Positions 33,416-42,676 of a DNA stretch of 64,000 nucleotides are shown piece after piece. Numbering within the stretch: position 1 is the first letter of the stretch; each line of letters starts with the position of its first letter. Made by a program: the position numbers and the translations under genes. Below the pieces are notes generated by a model. The model did not search any database and was not told where the DNA came from. It saw only the letters and a list, made by a program, of their open reading frames with translations. The stretch is from an uncultured Butyricicoccus sp. (GTDB taxonomy: Bacteria; Bacillota; Clostridia; Oscillospirales; Butyricicoccaceae). The stretch is from positions 310,001 through 374,000 of the forward strand of contig CAKTAV010000001.1 of the NCBI GenBank assembly GCA_934532985.1, written 5' to 3'.

Positions 33416-34339
33416 ATGGATACCGCTATCCTCATCACCCAAATGGCAGAACTTTTTTTGATGATCGGTCTGGGTTTTGTGCTGTTTCGCGTCGGTCTGC
33501 TCGACGTGGATTTCAACCAGAAAATGACCAAGGTTCTGCTGTACGTCACCGTCCCCGCCCTGATTCTGGATTCCGTTCTTCAGCAGGAGGAACGGCTGGA
33601 CGGCGTGCAGGTTGCCACCGTATTTGCCATCGGCTTTGGCTTATACTTTGTCTTTCCGCTGCTGGCCTTTGTCATCGTCAAGCTCCTGCGCCTTCCGCTG
33701 GCAGATCAGGGCCTGTATATGTACATGCTGACCTATGGCAACGTCGGCTTCATGGGCTTTCCTGTCATCGCCGCGCTTTATGGCTCCACCGCCGTGTTTT
33801 ATACCGCAATCATCAATATTCTGTTCAATCTCTCCTGTTTTTCCGTCGGACTGGTGCTCATGCACTATGGAAAACAGCGCACCGCATCATTTGATCCGCG
33901 CACGCTGCTGTCCCCCGGCATCATCGGCTGTGTGCTGTCGATTATCATCTATTTTGCTGACATTCACTTCCCGCCCGTGCTGAGTGAATCCATCGCCTCG
34001 GTCGGCGCGATTACCACCCCGCTGGCAATGATTTTGATCGGCGCAACCCTCGCACGTATGCCGTTTCACACGGTGTTTCAGGACTGGCATCTCTATCCGT
34101 TTACTCTGGTCAAGCAATTCGCTGTTCCGCTGCTCCTGTGGTTCCCGCTGCGCTGGCTGATTTCGGATACCTTCGTCCTGCATATCACGTTTATCCTGCT
34201 GCTCATGCCGGTGGCAAACAACAGCATTTTGTTCGCCACCAATTACGGCGGCGACGAAACACTCGCGGCAAAGGCCGTGTTCCTGACCACGCTGGTGTCG
34301 ATTGTGTCCATTCCGCTGCTGGCGGCGGTATTCTTGTAA
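33416..34339 (+). CDS. AEC (auxin efflux carrier) family transporter
   Basis: 307 residues with about ten membrane helices; LMIGLGFVLFRVGLLD start and the central YGNVGFMGFPVIAALYG motif mark the AEC/PIN-like family, which export organic acids such as malate or amino-acid derivatives. AAAGGA lies upstream of the ATG. It follows the MATE gene on the same strand and the two are probably cotranscribed. The stop codon abuts a composite interspersed repeat, and no separate terminator is seen. Confidence 0.9.
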   Translation: MDTAILITQMAELFLMIGLGFVLFRVGLLDVDFNQKMTKVLLYVTVPALILDSVLQQEERLDGVQVATVFAIGFGLYFVFPLLAFVIVKLLRLPLADQGLYMYMLTYGNVGFMGFPVIAALYGSTAVFYTAIINILFNLSCFSVGLVLMHYGKQRTASFDPRTLLSPGIIGCVLSIIIYFADIHFPPVLSESIASVGAITTPLAMILIGATLARMPFHTVFQDWHLYPFTLVKQFAVPLLLWFPLRWLISDTFVLHITFILLLMPVANNSILFATNYGGDETLAAKAVFLTTLVSIVSIPLLAAVFL

Positions 34340-34650
34340 TCGCGTCGCTGCGACGTCGCATCGGCGAATTATACTACCTCCCTGTGCCGAAGTATCGGCA
34401 CAGCTCGACCGTTCCATTGCCTCGCTCCTCAAATTTCAAACACTTCGCTGGTTTGAAATTTGAATCATCGTAAGGGCTACTTTGTAAGTTGGCAGGTAGC
34501 AACTGCTGTTTCAATACACAATCCAGCGCAGCGATTGTGCATTGAGGGAGCAAGGCCACGGAGTGGCTGAGACGTGCTGATGCCTCAGCGCGTCGATGTA
34601 ACGTAGTGCGCCGCAGCGATGACGCCGCTCCTGACTGGTTTTCTTTTCGT
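34340..34650 (-). repeat. Composite interspersed repeat, copy 2 (inverted relative to copy 1)
   Basis: It begins on the base after the AEC stop codon. On the minus strand the unit order is the same as in 17880-18260: AATGCACAATC/GATTGTGTATT hairpin, ACAGCAGTTGCTACCTGCCA, CCCTTACGAT, then CAAATTTCAAAC/GTTTGAAATTTG and TGTGCCGA/TCGGCACA hairpins. The 454-base gap 34340-34793 otherwise holds only the glgA terminator. Confidence 0.85.
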
Positions 34651-34749
34651 CCACTTTCTTTTGACAGCAAAAGAAAATGGACTTCTCTCGTCAACAACTA
34701 TAGTAAAGTGACCAAGCAAATAGAGCCTTCACAGCATCAGCATCGTTTC

Positions 34750-34781
34750 AAAAGGGCAGTGCCATCTCGGCACTGCCCTTT
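34750..34781 (-). terminator. Terminator of the glycogen operon
   Basis: Perfect 13-bp stem AAAGGGCAGTGCC/GGCACTGCCCTTT, 5-base loop, followed on the minus strand by TTGAAA. It lies 12 bases after the glgA stop. Confidence 0.85.
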
Positions 34782-34793
34782 CCATATACATTG

Positions 34794-36233
34794 TTATTTC
34801 GCCGCCATCGCGGTCTTGTAGACATCCACATATTTCGCCGCCGAGGACGTCCAGCTGTAGTCGCCCTTCATGCCCGCGATCTGCATCGCTCTCCATGCGT
34901 CCTTCTTTTCCGTGAACACATGAATCGCCTCCTCCAGAACATACAGCATGTCGTGCGCATTGAACGCCGCAAACGAGAAGCCGTCGCCCGTTCCGGTGTA
35001 CTGGTTATACGCTGTGACTGTGTCCTTCAGACCGCCGGTCTCGCGCACCAGCGGAATGGTGCCGTAGCGCATCGCAATCATCTGCGTCAGGCCGCACGGC
35101 TCAAACAGCGACGGCATGAGCAGCAGATCCGCGCCGCCGTAGATCTTGTTTGCCAGATCATTGTTGAACATAATATTCGCCGACAGCCTATCCGGATACG
35201 CCTTTTTCGCATCCAGCAGCATCTGTTCATAGCCGTAATCACCCGTGCCCAGTACAATCAGGCGGACATTCAGGCTCAGGATATCACCCAGCACGCCCTG
35301 AAGCAGATCCAGACCCTTCTGGCTGACCAGACGTCCGATCATGCCGATGACCAGCGTGTCATCGTCCGCCTCCAAACCGCACATCTCCAGCAGACCCTCA
35401 CGGTTCTTCTTCTTTTTCTCCAGCGTGTCAATGCCGTAGTTTTCAAACAGATGGGGATCGGTCTCCGGATCGTAATACTTGATATTCAGGCCATTCAGAA
35501 TGCCGTATACCTTGCCGTTGTACCAGCGCAGCACCGGATCGAGCGAGAAGCCATAAAACGGCGTCTGGATCTCCTGTGCATAGCTCGGCGAAACCGTCGT
35601 CACACAGCTTGCGCAGACAATAGCGGCCTTCATCAGATTGACATTACCGTCCTGCTGCAGGAAGCCGTTATCGAACTGATAGCGGTCAATACCCAGGACA
35701 TAATCCGTGATTTCGTCGCCAAACTGACCCTGATACTGGATATTATGGATGGTAAATACCGTCTTCATCTTCGCATACAGCGAGCTGAACTTATAATACA
35801 GGTTAAAGTATACCGGAACCAGTGCGGTCTGCCAATCGTTGCAGTTAATAATATCCGGATGGAAGCCGATGATCGGCAGCATATCCAGCACGGCATGGCA
35901 GAAGAACGCAAAACGCTCTGCATCGTCATATTCGCCGTAGATCTGCTTGCGGTCAAAATAATACTCATTGTCAATGAAGTAATAATTGATCTGATCCTTT
36001 TTCAGATGATAAATTCCGCAGTACTGGCTGCGCCATGCCAACTGGACATACATCGTGTCCACCAGCTTCATCTTCTCCAGCCATTCCTTTCCGATCAGAG
36101 AGTACCGCGGGCAGACAACGCTTACCTCGCATCCTTCTTCCGTCAGCGCCTGCGGCAGCGAGCCGGCAACATCCGCCAGACCACCGGTTTTAATAAATGG
36201 CGCCACCTCACTGGCTACGTATAAAACTTTCAT
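34794..36233 (-). CDS. glgA: Glycogen synthase (ADP-glucose:glucan transferase)
   Basis: 479 residues, GT5 family. The ADP-glucose-binding motif KTGGLADVAGSLPQAL is at the N-terminus, with GMIGRLVSQKGLDLL and PSLFEPCGLTQMIAMRYG in the C-terminal Rossmann domain. It extends alpha-1,4-glucan from ADP-glucose supplied by the GlgC/GlgD pair encoded just upstream. Last gene of the glgC-glgD-glgA operon; GAGGAG precedes the ATG. No branching enzyme or phosphorylase gene lies in the window. Confidence 0.97.
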   Translation of the reverse strand: MKVLYVASEVAPFIKTGGLADVAGSLPQALTEEGCEVSVVCPRYSLIGKEWLEKMKLVDTMYVQLAWRSQYCGIYHLKKDQINYYFIDNEYYFDRKQIYGEYDDAERFAFFCHAVLDMLPIIGFHPDIINCNDWQTALVPVYFNLYYKFSSLYAKMKTVFTIHNIQYQGQFGDEITDYVLGIDRYQFDNGFLQQDGNVNLMKAAIVCASCVTTVSPSYAQEIQTPFYGFSLDPVLRWYNGKVYGILNGLNIKYYDPETDPHLFENYGIDTLEKKKKNREGLLEMCGLEADDDTLVIGMIGRLVSQKGLDLLQGVLGDILSLNVRLIVLGTGDYGYEQMLLDAKKAYPDRLSANIMFNNDLANKIYGGADLLLMPSLFEPCGLTQMIAMRYGTIPLVRETGGLKDTVTAYNQYTGTGDGFSFAAFNAHDMLYVLEEAIHVFTEKKDAWRAMQIAGMKGDYSWTSSAAKYVDVYKTAMAAK

Positions 36234-36381
36234 GATGTTCTCCTCTTTTCCTCTGCTCCTCCCCAGAGCAGCGCATACAGGGCACCGACCGCTCCCAGCT
36301 CGATGTTCTGTGTTTTATGATGTCAAATCAGCGCCCGCCGCATGGTCTCCTCCCATCCGGCGGCGCCGATTTTCCGTTTCG

Positions 36382-37512
36382 TCATACAATCGCGTTCTTT
36401 TCAATCGCCACCGGATAGGTCACATGCCCCATCATTCGGCGATCCGGACGGATCACAACATTTTTATCTGCTACGACGTAGGACAGATCGACATTTTCTT
36501 CAATTTCACTGCCCTGCATAATAATCGAATCCTTGACAACCGCGCCCTTTTTCACCGTGACACCGCGGAACAGGATAGAATTTTCCACACGGCCCTCAAT
36601 CTTGCAGCCGTCCGCAATCAGGCTGTCGTTGACCACTGCCTCGTCGCCGTAATACGTCGGCGCCTCATCACGAATCTTGGTAAAGATCGGACGCTCCGGC
36701 ACAAAGACCTGATCGCGCAGCTCCTTGTCCAGCATATCCATCGAAGCCGAGAAATAACTCTTGATGTTCTCAATGCGTGCGGCATAGTTGCTGAATACAT
36801 AGCCATACAGTTGCTTGCCCTGTGTAAAGAGATACTGCATCGCGTCGCTCTCAAACGAGCGGAGATTATGTGTGACGCAGTCCGACAGCAGCTGACGCAG
36901 GAATTCCCGCTTCATGATGTAAATGCCCAGCGACTTGTGCTTGCACTGGCCGCCCATGTTGTCGCCGTAGCGAATGTCCATAATTTCATGGCGCGGGGAC
37001 AGTTCCAAAAACGTGTCGCTCGCCGTGCCCTCGCTGGACTTGGTGCACACCATCGTCACATCCACACCGGTCTCTCGATGCTTGCGCAGCACGTCATCCA
37101 GTGGAATATTCGCCACGATGTCGCCGCCCGCGATGATCACATGCTCCGCCTTGCTCTTGCGGAACAGCTCACTGATGGAGCCCAGTGCCTCCAGCACGGT
37201 GCGGTAATTCTCCGTCACCAGCGGAGAGGACTTCGGGGCAAAGGCATTCGGCGGAAGCAGCATCATGCCGCCGCGCTTGCGTGCCAGATCCCAATCCTTG
37301 CCGCTTCCCAGATGATCCATCAGCGACTGATACTTGTCGCGCATGACGATACCGACCTGATTGCAGCCGGAATTGACCAGATTGGAAAGCATAAAATCAA
37401 TAATACGATAGCGTCCGCTGAACGGAACCGACGCAATCGGACGGTGTTCGGACAGCTCCCGCATATCGTTTTCCATATCAAATCCAATGATAATACCCAG
37501 TGTGTTCTTCAT
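36382..37512 (-). CDS. glgD: Glucose-1-phosphate adenylyltransferase, GlgD regulatory subunit
   Basis: 376 residues. It keeps the nucleotidyltransferase fold and C-terminal beta-helix of GlgC (SVPFSGRYRIIDFMLSN), but the nucleotide-binding loop GGRGSRL is replaced by GFDMENDMRE, as in Firmicute GlgD. Such subunits are weakly active or inactive alone and modulate GlgC in a heterotetramer. It begins 12 bases after glgC and precedes glgA by 148 bases. This loss is the normal family state, not gene decay. Confidence 0.95.
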   Translation of the reverse strand: MKNTLGIIIGFDMENDMRELSEHRPIASVPFSGRYRIIDFMLSNLVNSGCNQVGIVMRDKYQSLMDHLGSGKDWDLARKRGGMMLLPPNAFAPKSSPLVTENYRTVLEALGSISELFRKSKAEHVIIAGGDIVANIPLDDVLRKHRETGVDVTMVCTKSSEGTASDTFLELSPRHEIMDIRYGDNMGGQCKHKSLGIYIMKREFLRQLLSDCVTHNLRSFESDAMQYLFTQGKQLYGYVFSNYAARIENIKSYFSASMDMLDKELRDQVFVPERPIFTKIRDEAPTYYGDEAVVNDSLIADGCKIEGRVENSILFRGVTVKKGAVVKDSIIMQGSEIEENVDLSYVVADKNVVIRPDRRMMGHVTYPVAIEKNAIV

Positions 37513-37524
37513 GATCTCACCTCA

Positions 37525-38736
37525 TTATTCTGCATCCGGAATGTCGGTATCTACCATCTCTTTGGCGCCGATTTTTGCCTTTTTACCGACTCTTACGCCG
37601 CCGCCGACAACCGCGACGCCCCACTTGTCCGGATCCACTTCATCCGGCGCGTTGCCAACCACTGCTCCGGCACAGATATGCGCATCCTCTGCGACGATGG
37701 CATACTTGACCTGTGCGCCCTTTTCAATCACAGCGCCCGGCATAATAACAGAATAATTGACCTCTGCGCCCTCTTCGACAACAACGCGGGAGAACAGAAC
37801 GGAATTGTCCACCTTGCCTTCAACCTCGCAGCCCTCGACTACCAGCGAATGATGGATATCGGCCTTCTTGCCGGTGAAGTGCGGCGGCGCCGCGCTCGTG
37901 CGGCCATAGATCTTCCAATCCGGATCGTCCAGATTCAGACCGGATTCCGGAGACAGCAGATCCATATTGGCCTCCCACAGCGACTCGATCGTGCCGACAT
38001 CCTTCCAATAGCCGTCAAACTGATAGGACTGAAGGTTCTCTCCGTTTGCCAGCATTGCCGGAATGATGTTCTTGCCGAAATCGTTGGAGGAGTTCGGATC
38101 GTTCTCGTCGTCAATCAGATACTGACGCAGCTTAGACCAGGTGAAAATATAAATGCCCATCGAAGCCAGTGTGGACTTCGGCTTCGCCGGCTTTTCTTCA
38201 AATTCATAAATCGTGCCGTCCGGATGGCAATTGAGAATGCCGAATCGCGTTGCCTCCTCCAGCGTCACGTTGAGTACGGCGATGGTTGCCGCCGCATTCT
38301 TTTCCTTGTGTACATCCAGCATCTTGTCATAGTCCATCTTATAAATATGGTCGCCCGACAAAACCAGAACGTATTCCGGATTGTACTCATCCAAGAAAGC
38401 GATATTCTGATAAATCGCATTGGCGGTACCCTTATACCACTCCGAGCCTTCACCTCTCTCATACGGGGGCAGGCAGTATACACCGCCGTCCAGACGGTCC
38501 AGATCCCATGTCTGACCGGTTGCCAGATACGCATTCAGCGCATGCGGCTCATACTGGGTCAGCACGCCGACCGTGTCGATGCCCGAATTGGCACAGTTGG
38601 ACAACGGGAAATCAATAATACGATACTTTCCGCCGAACGGAACCGCCGGCTTGGCGACGTTCTCCGTCAGGACGTACAATCTGCTGCCGCGACCGCCGGC
38701 CAGCAGCATTGCTACACACTCTTTCTTCCTAGACAT
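37525..38736 (-). CDS. glgC: Glucose-1-phosphate adenylyltransferase, catalytic subunit
   Basis: 403 residues. The catalytic loop [47 protein letters not shown] (metal-binding Asp) and EEKPAKPKS (glucose-1-phosphate site) are all present; the C-terminus is a left-handed beta-helix. It makes ADP-glucose from ATP and glucose-1-phosphate, the controlled step of glycogen synthesis. First gene of the operon; a likely promoter is TGGACT-17-TATACT (38907-38879), leaving a leader of about 135 bases. Confidence 0.97.
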   Translation of the reverse strand: MSRKKECVAMLLAGGRGSRLYVLTENVAKPAVPFGGKYRIIDFPLSNCANSGIDTVGVLTQYEPHALNAYLATGQTWDLDRLDGGVYCLPPYERGEGSEWYKGTANAIYQNIAFLDEYNPEYVLVLSGDHIYKMDYDKMLDVHKEKNAAATIAVLNVTLEEATRFGILNCHPDGTIYEFEEKPAKPKSTLASMGIYIFTWSKLRQYLIDDENDPNSSNDFGKNIIPAMLANGENLQSYQFDGYWKDVGTIESLWEANMDLLSPESGLNLDDPDWKIYGRTSAAPPHFTGKKADIHHSLVVEGCEVEGKVDNSVLFSRVVVEEGAEVNYSVIMPGAVIEKGAQVKYAIVAEDAHICAGAVVGNAPDEVDPDKWGVAVVGGGVRVGKKAKIGAKEMVDTDIPDAE

Positions 38737-38928
38737 TCTTCATTTCTCCAATCTCCTAGAATAGGGAGACTCTCCTCCCGTGAAAAGCACACTATTCTTT
38801 TCCTGTTTTTGTCTTAATTTTCCTACCCGTATGCCATCGAGCAGAAAATCCAGCGACAATTGCAGTATTTATAGGAATAGTATACAACCATTCCTTCCGC
38901 AAGTCCAGAAAAAATGTGGAACTTAACC

Positions 38929-39432
38929 TTAATTTTTCTTTTGAGCCGCTTCCAGCTCCTCCAGCATCAGCGCAAACGCCGTCTCGCACGCGCGCTCCCG
39001 CGCGTTCTCCCGTCCGGTCGGTTCATGAATACACACGACGCGCACCGCGCCGCGGAAGCACACGCCCAGATAAATCGTACCCACCGGCGTGCCGTCCTCT
39101 CCGCCGTCCGGTCCGGCATAGCCCGTCACACTGACCGACAGATCCGTGCCAAACAGCCGCGCACAGCCCGCCGCCATCTCTGCTGCTGTCTGCTCCGAAA
39201 CCGCTGTATAGGTATCCAGCGTCTCCTGCTGCACACCCAGCACGCCGTGCTTGATTTCGTTCCAGTAGCTGCACACGCCGCCCTTGTAGAACTTGGACGC
39301 CCCCGGAATGCTCGTGATCGCCGCCGACAGCATGCCGCCGGTGCACGATTCCGCGACCGAAAGCGTGAGCGATTGCTGCGTCAGGCACTGCGCCGCACGC
39401 TGTGCCAATTCTTGCTTTTTGGATTGTTTCAT
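38929..39432 (-). CDS. CinA-family nicotinamide-nucleotide amidohydrolase (PncC-type)
   Basis: 167 residues, the length of stand-alone PncC proteins rather than full CinA. AESCTGGMLSAAITSIPGAS, FYKGGVCSYWNEIKHGVLG and SVTGYAGPDGGEDGTPVGTIYLG are the family's active-site motifs. It deamidates nicotinamide mononucleotide to nicotinic acid mononucleotide in NAD salvage. Single gene; the glycogen operon promoter lies directly downstream. Confidence 0.93.
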   Translation of the reverse strand: MKQSKKQELAQRAAQCLTQQSLTLSVAESCTGGMLSAAITSIPGASKFYKGGVCSYWNEIKHGVLGVQQETLDTYTAVSEQTAAEMAAGCARLFGTDLSVSVTGYAGPDGGEDGTPVGTIYLGVCFRGAVRVVCIHEPTGRENARERACETAFALMLEELEAAQKKN

Positions 39433-39616
39433 TGTCTACCCTCCCTACTGTATAATACTATATCATATTGTCCGCATGAAATGTGGGATTCTGGTTTATT
39501 TCCAAATATTTTATTGCAATCAGGCAACTACGTTCCTAAAAACCTTCCTTAACGCTCTCCACGCAGAAAAACTGGATTCGAAGTTTTCCGCTATCGTCGG
39601 CTATTAACGCCAAGAG

Positions 39617-39662
39617 AAAGAAAAATGGTCCATTACAGAGTACAGACTGCAACAGACCATTT
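39617..39662 (-). terminator. Terminator of the ABC importer operon
   Basis: Stem AAATGGTC/GACCATTT (39623-39630 with 39655-39662) around a 24-base loop; on the minus strand it is followed by TTTTTCTTTCTC. It lies 24 bases after the ATPase gene stop. Confidence 0.75.
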
Positions 39663-39685
39663 AGCTTTGTTATTGATTCTTTTTC

Positions 39686-40480
39686 TTATCCGAGAATCGC
39701 TTTATCATTGGCGAATTCCTCGCCGCTGGCCTCCTCGAACTTTGCGAGCAGATCCTTCACGGTGAGGCGTTTTTTCTCCTCGCCGCGAATATCCAGAATG
39801 ATATGACCGTCCATCATCATGATCAGACGGTTGCCGTGAGCAATGGCATCCTTCATGTTGTGGGTAATCATCAGTGTGGTCAAATGATTCTGGTTGACAA
39901 TGCGGTCGGTGGTTTCCAGCACCTTTGCGGCGGTTTTCGGGTCGAGCGCGGCAGTGTGCTCGTCGAGCAGCAGCAGCTTCGGGCTTTTGAGTGTCGCCAT
40001 CAGCAGCGTCAGCGCCTGACGCTGACCGCCGGAAAGCAGACCGACCTTGGAGGTCAGGCGGTTTTCCAGTCCCAGGCCGAGGGTGGCGAGCAGTTCCTTA
40101 TACTGCGCACGCTCACTATTATGAATACCGGGGCGCAGCGTGCGGCGCTTGCCGCGGCGCAGCGCCAGCGCAAGATTTTCCTCGATACCCATCGAGGCGG
40201 CGGTGCCGTTCATCGGGTCCTGAAAGACGCGTCCGAGGAACTGTGCGCGCTTGTATTCCGGCAGACGGGTGACATTCTGTCCGTCAATGAGAATCTCACC
40301 CTCGTCCACCGGCCAGACACCGGCAATGGCATTGAGCATGGTGGATTTTCCGGCACCGTTTCCGCCGATTACCGTGACAAAATCACCGTTTTCCAGCGTC
40401 AGACTGATGTTCTTGAGCGCTTGTTTTTCATTGACCGTGCCAATATTAAAGGTTTTGGAAATATGCTTGAGTTCCAGCAT
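39686..40480 (-). CDS. ABC transporter ATP-binding protein
   Basis: 264 residues. Walker A GGNGAGKST, signature LLSGGQRQAL, Walker B LLLLDEHTAALDP and the H-loop MITHNM are intact. With the adjacent permease and lipoprotein it forms a three-component importer of the TrpXYZ/YckB-like (ABC_sub_bind) class. ATG 40480 (MLELKHISKTF) overlaps the permease stop (TAATG) and follows AGGAGG; upstream extension of the frame is rejected. Confidence 0.94.
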   Translation of the reverse strand: MLELKHISKTFNIGTVNEKQALKNISLTLENGDFVTVIGGNGAGKSTMLNAIAGVWPVDEGEILIDGQNVTRLPEYKRAQFLGRVFQDPMNGTAASMGIEENLALALRRGKRRTLRPGIHNSERAQYKELLATLGLGLENRLTSKVGLLSGGQRQALTLLMATLKSPKLLLLDEHTAALDPKTAAKVLETTDRIVNQNHLTTLMITHNMKDAIAHGNRLIMMMDGHIILDIRGEEKKRLTVKDLLAKFEEASGEEFANDKAILG

Positions 40481-41400
40481 TAGCCGTTGCCTCCTTTCTT
40501 TGCAGGCTTGACAAAGTAGCGTGCCTTCCACGTCGGAATGGCAAGGAAGATCGCAACAACGATCGCCGAGAGCAGCTTGAGCAGATCCGGGTCAATGCCC
40601 ATCCAGATAACCGTCTGCATAACCAGATAGTAGATGATCGAACCGAACGCAACGGCGACCAGACGCAGCGCGAAATTGTGGAAAATACGGCCGAAAATTG
40701 CTTCGCCGATGATGACAGCGGCCAGGCCGATGACGATCGCGCCGCGGCCCATGTTGATGTCCGAGAAGCCCTGATACTGCGCCAGCAGTGCGCCGGAGAA
40801 GCCGACCAGACCGTTGGAAATCATCAGGCCGAGGACGCGGTTGAAGTCTGTGTTAATGCCCTGTGCGCGCGACATATTCGGGTTGTTGCCGGTAGCGCGC
40901 AGTGAGCAGCCCAGCTCGGTGCCGAAGAACCAGTACAGCAGGGCGATTAAAATTACGGTGATGATCGCGACGAGCAAGATCGTATTCTGAAACAGCGGAA
41001 CGTTCTTGATGAAGCGCAGCGAGACCAGCAGATCATACTTGTCCACATTGATGGCCTGATTGGACTTTCCCATAATCTTTAGGTTGACGGAATACAGGCC
41101 GAGCTGGGTCAAAATACCGGCGAGAATAGCCGGAATACCCATGAAGGTGTGGAAGATACCCGTGACCATACCGGCGAGCATGCCGGCGATGAGGGCGCCC
41201 AGCATCGCAACCCAGACGTTATGGCCGGTCAGCATCAGCATAATGCAGACGGCGCCGCCGGTGCCCAGCGTGCCGTCAACCGTCAGGTCGGCGATGTCCA
41301 AAATACGGAAGGTGATGTAGACGCCAATGGCCATAATGCCCCAGATCAGGCCCTGTGCAATGGAGCCGGGAAAGGCGCCCAAAAGATTTAAGATGTTCAT
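40480..41400 (-). CDS. ABC transporter permease (LivH/BPD_transp_2-like)
   Basis: 306 residues, about nine membrane helices. LIWGIMAIGVYITFRILDIADLTVDG and the LGLMISNGLVGFSGALLAQYQG loop are typical of permeases paired with ABC_sub_bind lipoproteins, related to branched-chain amino-acid permeases. ATG 41400 (MNILNLLGAF) has GAGG eight bases upstream; the longer frame to 41460 lacks a site and would add a non-hydrophobic leader. Confidence 0.93.
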   Translation of the reverse strand: MNILNLLGAFPGSIAQGLIWGIMAIGVYITFRILDIADLTVDGTLGTGGAVCIMLMLTGHNVWVAMLGALIAGMLAGMVTGIFHTFMGIPAILAGILTQLGLYSVNLKIMGKSNQAINVDKYDLLVSLRFIKNVPLFQNTILLVAIITVILIALLYWFFGTELGCSLRATGNNPNMSRAQGINTDFNRVLGLMISNGLVGFSGALLAQYQGFSDINMGRGAIVIGLAAVIIGEAIFGRIFHNFALRLVAVAFGSIIYYLVMQTVIWMGIDPDLLKLLSAIVVAIFLAIPTWKARYFVKPAKKGGNG

Positions 41401-41484
41401 AGTGGTTACCTCAAATAGACGGAAGGGACAGCGAGAGGGAAATCCCGTCTCGCTGTCCATCCAACATCGTTCGATTCAACTATA

Positions 41485-42477
41485 TTATTCTTCGATTGCT
41501 TCGTAATCATCCGGAACTTCAATGCCAAGATCTTTGCAAATTTCCGGATTGTACTTCTTGGTGAACTTCGGTGCGTATTCGATCGGCATATCGGAAACAT
41601 TTTCCTCGCCAGTCAGAATTTTCGCTGCCATCTTGCCGGTGGTGACGCCGAGGTCATAGTAGCTGATGGACAGTGTCGCAACGCCGCAGCCCTCACAGAT
41701 GCCCTCTTCGCCTGCAACAACCGGGACCTTCGCGGCGCGGCAGGCGTTGTCTACGATTTCCGTGTTGGAAGCAACCGTGTTGTCCGTCGGAACGTAAATA
41801 ACGTCGCTTGCATGCGCGGCGGTGGTGACAACAGAGTTCAGGTCATTGGAGTCGGCAAATGCGTACTGCTTGCAGGTGTAGCCCAGCTTTTCCAGTGCGG
41901 CCTGCACCGTGTCAACCTGATACTGCGAGTTAGCTTCTGCCGAGCAGTACAGCAGGCCGACGTTCTTTGCCTTCGGGAACAGCTCGTTGAGCATCGCGGC
42001 CTGCTCATCCAGCGGAGCGAGGTCCGATGTGCCGGAAATGTTTCCGCCGACCGTGCCGTCGAAGTCCTTCAGATCCAGCGCAACGCCGTACTCGGTCACT
42101 GAGGTGCCGAGAATCGGAATCTCATTGGTGCCGGCCGCGGCAGCCTGAAGCGCCGCCGTGGCGTTTGCCAGAATCAGATCGTCATTGTTGGAGACAAATC
42201 CGTTGATAATCGTGGAACAGGTGTTGGCATCGCCCTGTGCGTTCTGCTCGTCAAAGGTGACGGCATCGCCGAGCTCCTTGGTCAGCTCGTCCTTGAAGCC
42301 CTGCGTCGCTGCGTCCAGCGCCTCATGCTGAACCAGCTGACAAATACCAACGGTATAGGTGCCGGATGCCGCCGAAGCATTGGATGCGGAGCCGGTATCC
42401 GAAGAGCCGGAGCCGCCGCAGGCAGCCAGACCCAGACACATAGATGCTGCTGCGAGCATCGCCAGTAACTTTTTCAT
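41485..42477 (-). CDS. ABC transporter substrate-binding lipoprotein (TrpX-like family)
   Basis: 330 residues. Lipobox LGLAACGGSG after a short signal peptide; a Ser/Ala linker; then a two-lobe binding domain (TVGICQLVQHEALDAATQGF, GLLYCSAEANSQYQ, PVVAGEEGICEGCG). This is the ABC_sub_bind family; some members are tryptophan or tyrosine binders, so an aromatic amino acid is a possible but unproven ligand. A promoter TTGACT-17-TATTCT (42559-42531) leaves a leader of about 45 bases, too short for a T-box. First gene of the importer operon. Confidence 0.92.
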   Translation of the reverse strand: MKKLLAMLAAASMCLGLAACGGSGSSDTGSASNASAASGTYTVGICQLVQHEALDAATQGFKDELTKELGDAVTFDEQNAQGDANTCSTIINGFVSNNDDLILANATAALQAAAAGTNEIPILGTSVTEYGVALDLKDFDGTVGGNISGTSDLAPLDEQAAMLNELFPKAKNVGLLYCSAEANSQYQVDTVQAALEKLGYTCKQYAFADSNDLNSVVTTAAHASDVIYVPTDNTVASNTEIVDNACRAAKVPVVAGEEGICEGCGVATLSISYYDLGVTTGKMAAKILTGEENVSDMPIEYAPKFTKKYNPEICKDLGIEVPDDYEAIEE

Positions 42478-42530
42478 TTCATTTCCTCCTAAACGAGATG
42501 CGTGGTTGCTCTCGAAACGATTGTACTACC

Positions 42531-42559
42531 AGAATACCGCTTTAAAGTATAAAAGTCAA
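42531..42559 (-). promoter_or_regulatory. Promoter of the ABC importer operon
   Basis: TTGACT (42559-42554), 17 bases, TATTCT (42536-42531). AGGAGG then precedes the lipoprotein ATG by seven bases. Confidence 0.7.
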
Positions 42560-42629
42560 TATAGCAAGTAACAAAAAATAGAAGTTGGAAAAAAATAATA
42601 AATCTTTACTATCCCCGATCCGCACAGCG

Positions 42630-42658
42630 AAAACAGGACAGCCCGCGGGCTGTCCTGT
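42630..42658 (-). terminator. Terminator of the Mrp/NBP35 gene
   Basis: Perfect inverted repeat ACAGGACAGCCCG/CGGGCTGTCCTGT (42633-42658) followed on the minus strand by TTTCGC. It lies 19 bases after the gene's stop and separates it from the importer promoter. Confidence 0.75.
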
Positions 42659-42676
42659 CTGTGCGCAATAGAATGT

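Noticed and set aside
36382..37512. glgD as a decayed glgC copy
   Set aside because: Loss of the nucleotide loop is the normal state of Firmicute GlgD, and the gene is intact within the operon.
36055..38817. 920-residue open frame antisense to glgC/glgD (similar long antisense frames at 21972-24506 and 11561-13174)
   Set aside because: These lie exactly opposite well-identified genes and arise from codon bias; they show no domains and no ribosome binding sites.
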